Positions 8,666 to 18,047 of a stretch of 64,000 nt of DNA are shown one piece after another. Both the position numbers and the translations under genes were made by a program. The stretch's first letter is position 1, and every line of letters starts with the position of its first letter. The DNA is from Acidobacteriota bacterium. GTDB lineage: Bacteria > Acidobacteriota > Terriglobia > Terriglobales > Acidobacteriaceae. The stretch covers positions 1-64,000 of the forward strand of contig JAJYCQ010000001.1 of assembly GCA_021778315.1 (NCBI GenBank). Reading direction: 5' to 3'. Under the pieces are notes generated by a model. That model saw only the letters and a list, made by a program, of their open reading frames with translations. It ran no database searches and was not told where the DNA came from.

Positions 8666-9247
8666 ATGAAACGCATTGCCCTTATCCTTCTCACCGGCCT
8701 TACGGCCTACGGCACCGCAGCATTTGCTGGCACGATTCATGGCAAGGTCGCAGGCGTCAAAGGTGAATCCGTAGTCTACGTGGAAGCCGTCCCGGGAAAG
8801 ACCTTCCCAGCTCCCACTCAACACGTAACGATCGACCAGAAGGGCCTGATGTTCGTACCGCATGTCGTCGCGGTGCAACAGGGTACGACGGTTGAATTTC
8901 TGAACAGCGACAGCGTTGCGCACAATGTCTTCTGGCCTTCGGTGAATGGCAACAAGAAGCTTGGGCACAACCTGGGCACATGGCCCCAGGGTCAGCGCCA
9001 GTCGTTCAAGTTCGATAACCCGGGCGCGATCCCACTGCTGTGCAATGTTCACCCGGACATGGCGGGCTACCTGGTCGTCTCACCGACACCGTACTACGCT
9101 GTGACCGATAAAACAGGCGCGTACAAGATCGAGAATGTGCCCGATGGATCGTACACGGTGACCGCGTGGCATGAAGGCGGAAAGACGAAGACGAACCCGG
9201 TGAAGGTTGCCGGCGACACGACAGCAGACTTCACGCTCACCAAGTAA
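8666..9247 (+). CDS. periplasmic cupredoxin (type 1 copper protein) with C-terminal carboxypeptidase-regulatory-like domain
   Basis: 193 residues with a signal peptide (MKRIALILLTGLTAYGTAAFA). Type 1 copper ligands can be read: His in SVAHNVFWP, then Cys-His-Met in LLCNVHPDM, spaced as in plastocyanin-like proteins. The tail from about residue 140 (DKTGAYKIENVPDGSYTVT) is a small beta-sandwich of the carboxypeptidase-regulatory type, a combination common in proteins labelled methylamine-utilisation-like. ACCAGGAGAA at 8654-8663 is a good ribosome-binding site. Between an outer-membrane cytochrome and a bc complex it is a natural periplasmic carrier, the role rusticyanin plays beside Cyc2 in Acidithiobacillus; that analogy is inference. 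Confidence 0.85.
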   Translation: MKRIALILLTGLTAYGTAAFAGTIHGKVAGVKGESVVYVEAVPGKTFPAPTQHVTIDQKGLMFVPHVVAVQQGTTVEFLNSDSVAHNVFWPSVNGNKKLGHNLGTWPQGQRQSFKFDNPGAIPLLCNVHPDMAGYLVVSPTPYYAVTDKTGAYKIENVPDGSYTVTAWHEGGKTKTNPVKVAGDTTADFTLTK

Positions 9248-9255
9248 CTCAAGCG

Positions 9256-9279
9256 GCGGCAACCGATGCCGGTTGCCGC
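9256..9279 (+). other. intercistronic hairpin between cupredoxin and FAD-oxidoreductase genes
   Basis: A perfect 10-base stem (GCGGCAACCG paired with CGGTTGCCGC) closed by the tetraloop ATGC lies 8 bases after the cupredoxin stop and 35 bases before the next start. There is no T-run, so it is not a canonical terminator. Such hairpins often act as partial terminators or RNA 3'-end stabilisers, which could raise the amounts of the first two proteins over the membrane complex. Confidence 0.5.
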
Positions 9280-9314
9280 TGAATCTCCCTCTCCCCCCGC
9301 AAGAAAGGACTGTC

Positions 9315-11297
9315 ATGCCGCACCGCTTTTCAGAGAAGAAAGTGGACAAGGATTGGTTGAATACCAACTTCCCTTGCATGATGGCCTGTCCCGCGCATAC
9401 GAATGCGGGACGGTATGTCGAGCTGATCGCCGAAGGAAATTTTGAAGAGGCGTATCGCTACGCTCGCGAGCCGAACCCGATGGCGAGCATCTGCGGCAGA
9501 GTGTGCGCGCATCCCTGTGAGACCGCGTGCCGCCGCGGAACGATCGATCAACCGATCGCGATTCGCGCGCTCAAGCGGTTTCTAACCGAGCGCCACGGAC
9601 CGGAATCGAAGAACCCGATCAACGTGAATGAAGGCCGCGTTCAGCCAGCGCTGCCGTACAGGATTGCGATTGTGGGAGCCGGCCCGGTGGGCCTGTCAGC
9701 TGCGCATGACCTGGCGTTAATGGGCTACTCGGTCACGCTGTTTGAGGCGTCGCAGGTTGCGGGCGGAATGCTCTATCTCGGGCTGCCGGAGTATCGTCTG
9801 CCACGTGATGTAGTGGAGGCCCAGGTTCGCGAGATTCTTGCGACCGGAGATATTACGCTGAAGCTGAATCATGCGGCGGGACGCGACTTTACGATTGCCG
9901 ATCTGCGCCGCGACTATGACGCAGTGTTGATTGCGGTGGGAGCGCATCGCAGCCGCGACCTGACGATTCCCGGCGTCGACATGGATGGCGTGTACAAGGG
10001 CATCGACTTTTTGCTGAATGTGAACCTTGGGTATCGCTTCACCATCGGCAAGAAGGTGCTGGTGATTGGCGGCGGCAATGTGGCGATGGATGTGGCTCGC
10101 TCGGCTGCGCGCGAGGTGCTTCGCCAACATGCTGGTGGGGTTGAAAACATTGAGCCGTCCCAGGAGAGTCTGGCGGCGGTTGCGACGCGCGAGATGATGG
10201 ATGTGTCGCTCTCTGCGCTGCGCCTGGGTGCACAGGAGGTTCACCTGGTGTGCCTAGAGACTCGCAAAGAGATGCCGGCGGCGCTGGAAGAGATTGAAGA
10301 GGCCGAAGAAGAAGGAATCATTATCCATGCAGGATTCGGGCCGAAGCAGATCATCGGCAAGAACGGACACGTGGTGGCGCTCGAGGCGTTGAAGACGAAG
10401 TCGGTCTTCGATGAGAATCGCCGGTTCAACCCGACGTTCTTCGACAATAGTGAGACACAGATCGAGTGCGACACGATCATCATGGCGATTGGCCAGGCGG
10501 CGAAGCTGGACTTTCTGCTTCCCGATGACGGCGTCGAGATCTCTCCGCGAGGGCTGATCGCGGTGAATCCGCAGTCGCTGATGACTACGGCGGCGGGCGT
10601 GTTTGCGGGTGGCGACTGCGTCTTCGGACCTCGACTCATCATCGACAGCGTGGCCGATGGCAAGCGCGCTGCAATTGGGATTGACGAATTTCTGCGCGGC
10701 GTAAAGCATCCCGACCCGATCATCGAGGTAGAGGTGAAGGAGCGCTACCGGATGCCGCTGGACCTGCTGGATATCATGCGGCAGCCCATCCCGATGCTTC
10801 CCCTGAACCGGCGAACCGGCGTGACGGAAGTTGAGATTGGATACGACGATGCGACGGCAATGGCAGAGGCGCAACGCTGCCTGCATTGCTGGGTGAACAC
10901 GGTCTTTGAGGGTACTCCGCAGGATGGAACGATGTGCATCCTGTGTGGCGGTTGCGTGGATGTTTGCCCGGAGCAATGTCTGCAACTTGTATCCCTCGAC
11001 CGGATTGAATTCAGCGACGACACGACGGCGAAGATCACGGACGCTCGCGAACTACTGGGCCTTGAACTGGACGATATCCAGGCCGATGAGCTTGGCGTGA
11101 TTACAGGCTCGGCGATGTTGAAGGACGAGTCGCGATGCATACGCTGCGGGCTGTGCGCGGCACGTTGCCCTGCGGGCACGATCACCATGGAGTCCTACAA
11201 CCTGAGGCCCGTCGAAGCCACCGGATTGATCTCGGTGGACGCCATCGACCGGGCGTTCAGACCCGCACCACCTGTTGCAACCGCAAGTGTGAGGTAA
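9315..11297 (+). CDS. GltD-like FAD/[4Fe-4S] NAD(P) oxidoreductase with C-terminal 2x[4Fe-4S] ferredoxin domain
   Basis: About 660 residues. The N-terminal cysteine-rich domain (CMMACPAHTNAG, then CGRVCAHPCETACRRG) is the GltD/dihydropyrimidine-dehydrogenase type [4Fe-4S] module. FAD binds at IAIVGAGPVGLSAAHDLA and NAD(P) at VLVIGGGNVAMDVA; GVFAGGDCVFGP is the late FAD motif. The C-terminus has two ferredoxin-type clusters: CILCGGCVDVCPEQC and CIRCGLCAARCPAG, plus a CLHC lead-in. ATG 9315 has AAAGGA 5 bases before it. Glutamate synthase is excluded by the lack of a large-subunit gene and by the Rieske/cytochrome b neighbours. It probably exchanges electrons between NAD(P) and the bc complex, in either direction. 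To my recollection, similar subunits are encoded at anammox Rieske/cytochrome b loci. Confidence 0.85.
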   Translation: MPHRFSEKKVDKDWLNTNFPCMMACPAHTNAGRYVELIAEGNFEEAYRYAREPNPMASICGRVCAHPCETACRRGTIDQPIAIRALKRFLTERHGPESKNPINVNEGRVQPALPYRIAIVGAGPVGLSAAHDLALMGYSVTLFEASQVAGGMLYLGLPEYRLPRDVVEAQVREILATGDITLKLNHAAGRDFTIADLRRDYDAVLIAVGAHRSRDLTIPGVDMDGVYKGIDFLLNVNLGYRFTIGKKVLVIGGGNVAMDVARSAAREVLRQHAGGVENIEPSQESLAAVATREMMDVSLSALRLGAQEVHLVCLETRKEMPAALEEIEEAEEEGIIIHAGFGPKQIIGKNGHVVALEALKTKSVFDENRRFNPTFFDNSETQIECDTIIMAIGQAAKLDFLLPDDGVEISPRGLIAVNPQSLMTTAAGVFAGGDCVFGPRLIIDSVADGKRAAIGIDEFLRGVKHPDPIIEVEVKERYRMPLDLLDIMRQPIPMLPLNRRTGVTEVEIGYDDATAMAEAQRCLHCWVNTVFEGTPQDGTMCILCGGCVDVCPEQCLQLVSLDRIEFSDDTTAKITDARELLGLELDDIQADELGVITGSAMLKDESRCIRCGLCAARCPAGTITMESYNLRPVEATGLISVDAIDRAFRPAPPVATASVR

Positions 11298-11300
11298 GAG

Positions 11301-11788
11301 ATGGCCGACGAAAAGCAACACGCACCAACAGCGGCGAAGGGCGAGCTGAACCGCCGCGCTTTCTTCGCAAAGATCGGACTGGGTTCGCTCGGCATTGCCG
11401 CAGTGGGCACAGCAGGCTTTGCGTATCAATTCCTGTCACCGAATGTTTTGTATGAGCCATCGCCAATCGTCAACCTGGGTAAGCCGGAAGACTTTGCGGT
11501 GGACTCGGTGACGATGGACCCGAATGCGGGCATCTACCTGGTGCACACGTCCGAGGGATATTTCGCGCTGAGCGCAGTGTGCACGCACCTGGGTTGCCTG
11601 ACGGCGTGGAACCAGGAGCTGGGTATGATCAAGTGCCCTTGCCACGGCAGCGAATTTACACGTACCGGAGTGAAAATCGAAGGCCCTGCGCCGAAGCCGT
11701 TGCCGTGGCTACGGACATGGGTCAGCGATGAAGGCGACCTGATGGTCGATCGCTCCACAGACATTCACCCACTGCAGTATTTGAGGAT

Positions 11789-11792
<4 letters not shown>
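11301..11792 (+). CDS. Rieske [2Fe-2S] iron-sulfur protein of a bc-type complex
   Basis: 163 residues. An N-terminal Tat-like anchor ([20 protein letters not shown]) spans the membrane and leaves the cluster domain outside. Both cluster-binding boxes are intact: CTHLGC and CPCHGSEF, the spacing and Cys-His/Cys-His ligands of bc1/b6f Rieske proteins. The gene begins 3 bases after the FAD-oxidoreductase stop and overlaps the cytochrome b start by four bases (ATGA at 11789-11792). The protein takes one electron of the quinol at the Qo site and hands it to a cytochrome c, here probably the octaheme protein, or runs in reverse. Confidence 0.95.
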
Positions 11793-12579
<787 letters not shown>

Positions 12580-12583
<4 letters not shown>

Positions 12584-13284
12584 GTGACCCGAAGGATTTT
12601 ATAGCCGGCGTCGACTCCGATCAGCGGCGTTCTCCCCAGCGTGTGGTGTTTGTCACTCGCCGGACATCCGCGCAGGTGAAGGCGAACTACGAGGAGCAGG
12701 TTCAGACGTATCCGGAAGTGTTGTTCCGCGTGGTGCTTGCGATCGAGATACTGGCCATCGTGCTGGTCGGTATGGCGCTGCTGTTCAATGCTCCGCTCGA
12801 AGGCATTGCGGACCCAACGCATACCCCGAATCCTGCGAAGGCTCCGTGGTATTTTCTTGGACTCCAAGAGTTGCTGCACTACTTTCCTCCGGTCGTTGCG
12901 GGCGTGCTTGTTCCCACGATGCTCATCGTATCGCTGGTGATCATTCCTTACTTCAATATCAACATTGAAGCGGCTGGATTGTTTCTTCATCATCGTCGCA
13001 GGCGATTGCAGATCTTCTATGTCACGGCGATCGGCCTGCTGGTGTTCCTGGTGGCGTTCCATGTGTATGTGGCCGCTGTGCCGAGTCTGATCGTTGCGAT
13101 TGCGATGATCGTTGCGGCGAACAGTTCTCCGCAATCGAAGAGCGCCTCGTGTCGCTATCTATCCAAAAAACCGATGGCCTGGTGGGTGATGACCTGGTTC
13201 CTATTTGAACTCATTGTGCTGACAGCGGTTGGCACCTTTTTCCGCGGCCCTGGATGGTCGTGGGTACTCCCCTGGAGGAGCTAA
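12580..13284 (+). CDS. cytochrome b subunit-IV-like protein (C-terminal domain of cytochrome b)
   Basis: 234 residues with about four hydrophobic segments. [21 protein letters not shown] matches the Qo loop of subunit IV, but the PEWY signature is replaced by APWY at residues 88-91 (bases 12841-12852): the Glu that takes up quinol protons is absent. Non-PEWY variants are known mainly from complexes using low-potential quinones such as menaquinone, which acidobacteria use. The last 80 residues hold extra helices beyond classical PetD. It overlaps cytochrome b6 by four bases, and the octaheme cytochrome gene starts directly after its stop. Confidence 0.88.
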
Positions 13285-15342
13285 GTGAAGACCGTTATGA
13301 AATTCCTCTCTTCCATCTGGCGTGCTCTCTTCGGGGACACGATGCGGGCCTTCGGCATCGTCAGCGGATTGCTGCTGATTGCTCTTGCGATCGCTCCGGC
13401 AAAGGACCACTTCAGCGAGTGGCATGGCTATCAGAATGGCTACCTTTCGCTAATCCACGACCGCAGCGATGCGATCAGCCTGCGGCGGCGGTTTGAGCCG
13501 GGCATCCAGCAGATATGGCTGCCTGAGTTGGGTGTGGTCGACCGTTGCGCGACGTGCCATGAAGGGCTGAAGGAAGCCAGCCTCGCGGATGTGAAGATGC
13601 AGCCGTTCCGGAAGCATCCGGTGATTCCGCATCCGCTGGACCGGTATGGGTGCGTGATCTGCCATCGTGGTCAGGGCCCTGCGACGACGGTGTCCGAGGC
13701 TCACTTCAGCGAGCGTGCTGGCGAAGATCCGATTCTTCCTGCACGGTTCATTGAGTCTGGCTGCGGGCAGTGTCATCAGAATGAACTGACTGGAACTCCG
13801 CAACTGAATAGCGGACGAAAGATGCTGGCGCAGTATGGCTGCGTGAGTTGCCACCTGGTGAAGACTCCGGACGGCACCACGATGAAGGCGACCGATGATC
13901 CTCCATCGCTTGAGCACCTCGCGGACAAGACGACGCGCGAGTGGGTGTTCAGCTGGATCAAAGATCCGCAGGCGTATGCGGTGTCTGCGACGATGCCGAA
14001 CTACAAGCTGAGTGACGCGGACGCGAGCGACATCTCGGCGTTCCTGATGAGCAGCAGCACTCCGCATGCGGGTGACAGCGATGCGACGCTGATCGCACTT
14101 GCGAAGAACGCGGATCCATCGGCGGGAGCGAGCCTGTATGGTGAATCCTTCTGCGCGACGTGCCATGCGGTGCAGAACGGTGCAGGCAACCTGGTGGGAG
14201 GCAACGTTGGGCCGGAGTTGACTCGCGTTGGCAACAAGGTGAAGCCGGCGTGGCTACAGGCGTGGATTGAGAATCCTCATGTCTACAATTCGGCGACCAT
14301 GATGCCGCACTACCGGTTTACTCCGCAGCAGGTGGCGACGCTTACGTCCTACCTGATGAGCAAGACGGACTCGGATTACGGGTCGAATGTACATCTGGAT
14401 CCGGCGACACCGGCGCAGATCGCGCACGGCAAAAAGTTGGTAGCGGAGCTTGGCTGCGCGGCTTGCCACACGATCAACGGGGTCAACAAGCCGGACAACT
14501 TTGCACCGGAACTTAGCCGCATTGGCAGCAAGCCGCTGTCACAGGTGGTCTTCCTTCCGGGGATGCAGCACGCGCTGCCGGCCTACATTGCAGGCAAGAT
14601 CAAGGACCCGCAAGCATTTGGGCCGGGTTTGAAGATGCCGCAGTTCACCTTGACCGACACGCAGCGCGATGGCCTGACGACGGCACTGCTGTCGCTCGGG
14701 GATCGCAGCCAGACGATGCCAGACAAGCTGCGCGTTGCGGGGATTCATCAGACGACCTATGAGCCTGCGGGCCCGGCGGGCAAGCTGATGACCGACCTTG
14801 ACTGCTTCAGTTGCCACCGCATCAACGGGCATGGCAGCGACATGGCACCCGATCTCTCGCTTGAGGGAAGTTCGGTACAGCGTGCATGGCTGGATGCGTT
14901 CCTCAAGAACCCGAATACGCTGCGGCCGGCACTGACTCGCCGAATGCCGCGGTTCAATCTATCGGACGCGGACCGGAAGACACTGACCGACTACATTATG
15001 GTGGTGTATCAATCGTCAACGATTGATCCGGACAAGGCTCCACCGGCGGTCAATCCTCCAGCAATGGTGGAGCATGGCCGACAGTTGTTCTACTCCCGAT
15101 ATGCGTGCCAGTCGTGTCACATCATCGATACGAAGACAGACAAGGGATATATCGGGCCGACGTTGACGCAGGTGGGATCGCGGCTGACACCAGCGTGGAT
15201 CTACGCATGGCTGAAGAATCCGCAGGAGCTACGACCAGGCACGATGGAACCGAACCAGAATATTAGCGATGAAGATGCTCGAGCAATGACAGCGTTTCTG
15301 ATGACGCTGAAAGGCTCAGGCAAGCAGGAGGGAAAGCAATGA
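13285..15342 (+). CDS. membrane-anchored octaheme cytochrome c
   Basis: 685 residues. An N-terminal helix (about residues 21-37) anchors it. Eight CxxCH motifs start near residues 88 (CATCH), 123 (CVICH), 160 (CGQCH), 186 (CVSCH), 290 (CATCH), 391 (CAACH), 507 (CFSCH) and 608 (CQSCH). The last five sit in repeated class-I cytochrome modules, each followed by a Met-containing segment such as MPNYKLSD, MPHYRFTP or MPRFNLSD. GTG 13285 directly follows the previous stop with GGAGGAG at 13274-13280; ATG 13297 is an alternative. In a Rieske/b6/IV operon it takes the place of cytochrome c1/f and could conduct electrons between the cupredoxin and the complex. Confidence 0.9.
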   Translation: MKTVMKFLSSIWRALFGDTMRAFGIVSGLLLIALAIAPAKDHFSEWHGYQNGYLSLIHDRSDAISLRRRFEPGIQQIWLPELGVVDRCATCHEGLKEASLADVKMQPFRKHPVIPHPLDRYGCVICHRGQGPATTVSEAHFSERAGEDPILPARFIESGCGQCHQNELTGTPQLNSGRKMLAQYGCVSCHLVKTPDGTTMKATDDPPSLEHLADKTTREWVFSWIKDPQAYAVSATMPNYKLSDADASDISAFLMSSSTPHAGDSDATLIALAKNADPSAGASLYGESFCATCHAVQNGAGNLVGGNVGPELTRVGNKVKPAWLQAWIENPHVYNSATMMPHYRFTPQQVATLTSYLMSKTDSDYGSNVHLDPATPAQIAHGKKLVAELGCAACHTINGVNKPDNFAPELSRIGSKPLSQVVFLPGMQHALPAYIAGKIKDPQAFGPGLKMPQFTLTDTQRDGLTTALLSLGDRSQTMPDKLRVAGIHQTTYEPAGPAGKLMTDLDCFSCHRINGHGSDMAPDLSLEGSSVQRAWLDAFLKNPNTLRPALTRRMPRFNLSDADRKTLTDYIMVVYQSSTIDPDKAPPAVNPPAMVEHGRQLFYSRYACQSCHIIDTKTDKGYIGPTLTQVGSRLTPAWIYAWLKNPQELRPGTMEPNQNISDEDARAMTAFLMTLKGSGKQEGKQ

Positions 15343-16067
15343 CAAGGCGACCCGTTGCATGCGCAGTGCTGTTGCTGATGGGTGCGGGAGTTGGATGCAA
15401 GCACCCGGCGGCGTCCTCCTCTGCATTGAAGCCGACCGCTACCGGAGCGGCGATCGTTCTATCGAGCGGGGATAAGCAGACCGGGCCGACCGGGACCGTG
15501 CTTGTCAATCCAGTGGTCGTGCAGGTGAACGACGATCAGGGAGCGGCGGTGACCGGAGCCCTGGTCGAGTTCCACGGACCCGCCGGAGTTGTGTTTGATC
15601 CGGCTGCAATCCTTACGGACTCCAGTGGCCAGGCGACGACGAATGTCCGGCTGGGCACAATTGGCGGACGTTATACGCTGAGCGCGACCACTCTGGGCAA
15701 AGCTCATGAGGCGTCGGTGCAGGTTGGCGAGATTGCGCTGGGCTATCAGCAGCAACTGGGGTCAATTGTCGCGGATAAATTCTGTAGCCGCTGCCATGAT
15801 CCGGAGTCGTCTGCGGAGCGCGTTTCGAACTACGACAACCTGGCCGTGAAGCCGCATGCGTTCACGGATGGTGGCACGCTGAACAAGATGAGCGATGCGG
15901 ATATGCTGGCGGTGATTCAGCACGGCGGGCCTGCGCTGAGTCGATCGGCGCTGATGCCTCCGTATGGCAAGACGCTGAGCGCGGCGGATGTGCAGGCGGT
16001 GATTGCCTACATTCGCGTCGTCTCGGATCCTCCATATAAGCCGGCTGGAACGGTGTACGAAAAATAG
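15339..16067 (+). CDS. monoheme cytochrome c with N-terminal Ig-like (Big-1 type) domain, probable lipoprotein
   Basis: 242 residues. The leader LLLMGAGVGC-KHP has a Cys at position 20 that may be lipidated, although the -3 residue is Gly rather than Leu. Residues about 40-130 form a bacterial Ig-like beta-sandwich (PVVVQVNDDQGAAVTGALV, GQATTNVRLG). A class-I cytochrome domain follows with CSRCH at 149-153 and a likely Met ligand in ALMPPYGKTLS. It starts in an ATGA overlap with the octaheme gene and ends the operon just before a strong hairpin. It may be the outlet or inlet of the complex toward a terminal oxidase or outer-membrane partner. Confidence 0.85.
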   Translation: MTRRPVACAVLLLMGAGVGCKHPAASSSALKPTATGAAIVLSSGDKQTGPTGTVLVNPVVVQVNDDQGAAVTGALVEFHGPAGVVFDPAAILTDSSGQATTNVRLGTIGGRYTLSATTLGKAHEASVQVGEIALGYQQQLGSIVADKFCSRCHDPESSAERVSNYDNLAVKPHAFTDGGTLNKMSDADMLAVIQHGGPALSRSALMPPYGKTLSAADVQAVIAYIRVVSDPPYKPAGTVYEK

Positions 16068-16095
16068 TCTGCAGCACCCATTCGAATTGATCAAG

Positions 16096-16128
16096 ACCTT
16101 CGCCGCCCTTACCTGGGGCGGCGAAGGT
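16096..16128 (+). terminator. strong hairpin terminator ending the cytochrome operon
   Basis: A 13-base perfect stem (ACCTTCGCCGCCC with GGGCGGCGAAGGT) and a 7-base loop start 29 bases after the last cytochrome stop. It is followed by GTTTGTGG, a weak T-rich tail, so it may need Rho or act mainly as a 3'-end stabiliser. Confidence 0.75.
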
Positions 16129-16303
16129 GTTTGTGGCCTATGCTGCCACCCCTCTGCTTAGGAATGTCTTGCAACGCCCAATGAGGATCATCTTGCAGCC
16201 GGGTTCTTGACCGCGTCGTATAGGCGCGATAACGTCTGCATAGTTGGTAACGCTGTTTTTCAGCGGAGCCGCTGCAACGAAGAGCGAAGGAGCACCCGCT
16301 GTC

Positions 16304-17848
16304 ATGAGCTTTGAACGGAAGAGAATTGCGAAGAAACGTTCCTTCGCATTGCGCACGTTGTCGAGCCGCCGTGATGAACGGACTGGGGAGCGTGCGGCGA
16401 AGCGTCCCTTCACGCGGCGTGATGTCATCCGCGGTGCCGCCACGGGAATGATCTCGCTGGCGATGCGCGGCAACATGGCGGGTGCAGAACCTGCGGCGAA
16501 ACCTCCCAACATTGTCTTCATCCTCGCGGACGATATGGGGTATGCGGATGTGGCCTGCTATGGGCGTCCGGACCTCAGCACGCCGAACATCGACGGCATT
16601 GCGGCGAAGGGTGTACGCTTTCTGCAGGCGTATGCGAACTCGGCGGTGTGTACGGCGTCACGCGTCGCGTTGATCACGGGCCGCTATCAGGATCGGCTGC
16701 GGATTGGCCTGGAGGAGCCGCTGGCCGGCAACCCCAATGTAGGTCTTCCTCCCGAGCATCCCACGCTGCCGTCATTGCTACAGAAGGTGGGATACGGCAC
16801 GACGCTGGTGGGCAAGTGGCATCTTGGCGTCTTGCCCAAGTTCGATCCGATGAAGAGCGGCTATGACCACTTCTACGGATTTCGCGGAGGTGCGCTGGAC
16901 TATTACTCGCATGAGAATGGAGGCGGCCGGAGCGACTTGTGGGACGACGAGGTTCCGATCCACCAGACTGGCTATCTGACCGACATGCTGGGCCGCCGCG
17001 CGGTTGAAGTGGTGAACGACTACGCGAAATCGGGCCAACCCTTTCTGCTCAGCCTGCACTTCAATGCTCCGCACTGGCCATGGGAGGCTCCGGGCGATCA
17101 GGCGGAGACGGTGCGTTTGCAGCAGGAGCATCGGGGGATTGGCGACTTCGATGGTGGCACGCAGAAGACTTATCAACGAATGATTGAAGACATGGACCGG
17201 CAGATTGGGCTTGTGCTCAAGGCGCTTGAGGAGAAGGGTCTGACGGAGAACACCATCGTCCTTTTTACGAGCGACAACGGGGGCGAGCGCTTCGCCGACA
17301 CCTGGCCCTTCACGGGAAAGAAGACCGAGCTGCTCGAAGGAGGGCTGCGTATCCCGGCGATCGTTTCGTGGCCCGCGCGGCTTCCGCAGGGAAAGACAAC
17401 GGACCAGGTTGGGATCGGCATGGACTGGATGCCGACCTTTCTGGCTGCTGCGGGCACCGAGCCCGATCCGGCATATCCGTCCGATGGCATGAACCTGTTG
17501 CCGATTCTCATGGGGAAACATGCAACGGTCTCTCGCCAACTCTTCTGGCGGTACAAGGCGAACGCTCAGCGAGCGGCTCGCGATGGGGACTACAAGTTTC
17601 TGAAGATCCTCGACAACACGTTCCTCTTCAACGTGGTGGACGACCCGCTGGAACGAGCGAACCTGAAAGAGCGGCACGCGGATATCTATGACCGGTTGGT
17701 TCACGAGTGGTTTGCGTGGAACAGCACGATGCTGCCGGAGATCAGGGAAAGCTATACAGACAGCTTCGACGGAGAAGAGCTCGCGGACCACTTTGGTGCG
17801 CAACCATCGGACCAACGGCCGGACAATCCAAGGCCACCCAAGGACTAA
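16304..17848 (+). CDS. secreted arylsulfatase-family sulfatase
   Basis: 514 residues from ATG 16304 (AAGGAG at 16287-16292). The N-terminus has a 36-residue basic stretch and then a twin-arginine signal (FTRRDVIRGAATG). The sulfatase core starts with PNIVFILADDMGYAD, whose Asp pair binds calcium, and carries CTASR at 116-120, the Cys-type site converted to formylglycine. LVGKWHLG and VLFTSDNGGE are further active-site motifs. It should cleave sulfate esters, probably from polysaccharides or glycans, in the periplasm or outside. No formylglycine-generating enzyme gene is nearby. It is convergent with the LacI regulator gene; co-regulation is not shown. Confidence 0.92.
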   Translation: MSFERKRIAKKRSFALRTLSSRRDERTGERAAKRPFTRRDVIRGAATGMISLAMRGNMAGAEPAAKPPNIVFILADDMGYADVACYGRPDLSTPNIDGIAAKGVRFLQAYANSAVCTASRVALITGRYQDRLRIGLEEPLAGNPNVGLPPEHPTLPSLLQKVGYGTTLVGKWHLGVLPKFDPMKSGYDHFYGFRGGALDYYSHENGGGRSDLWDDEVPIHQTGYLTDMLGRRAVEVVNDYAKSGQPFLLSLHFNAPHWPWEAPGDQAETVRLQQEHRGIGDFDGGTQKTYQRMIEDMDRQIGLVLKALEEKGLTENTIVLFTSDNGGERFADTWPFTGKKTELLEGGLRIPAIVSWPARLPQGKTTDQVGIGMDWMPTFLAAAGTEPDPAYPSDGMNLLPILMGKHATVSRQLFWRYKANAQRAARDGDYKFLKILDNTFLFNVVDDPLERANLKERHADIYDRLVHEWFAWNSTMLPEIRESYTDSFDGEELADHFGAQPSDQRPDNPRPPKD

Positions 17849-18047
17849 GGCCGCAACTGTTTCGCCCGGGCATAGCGGCGCACCGGAGTGCTTACGATCA
17901 CTATGGAGCATTCTGGTGAAGACATCGATGGTGCAGGTGGTGTCCGCCACGGCAATGCAGACCGGCAGATTTGCCCTGGGGAGTCGCCTTGGTCTGACAC
18001 GCTCCAAACTCCTGAGGCCAGGGAGCCTTTGGCCGCGTTTTTAAGCA

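Noticed and set aside
9315..11297. Annotation as glutamate synthase small subunit
   Set aside because: No large subunit gene nearby, extra C-terminal ferredoxin domain, and embedding in a Rieske/cytochrome b operon.
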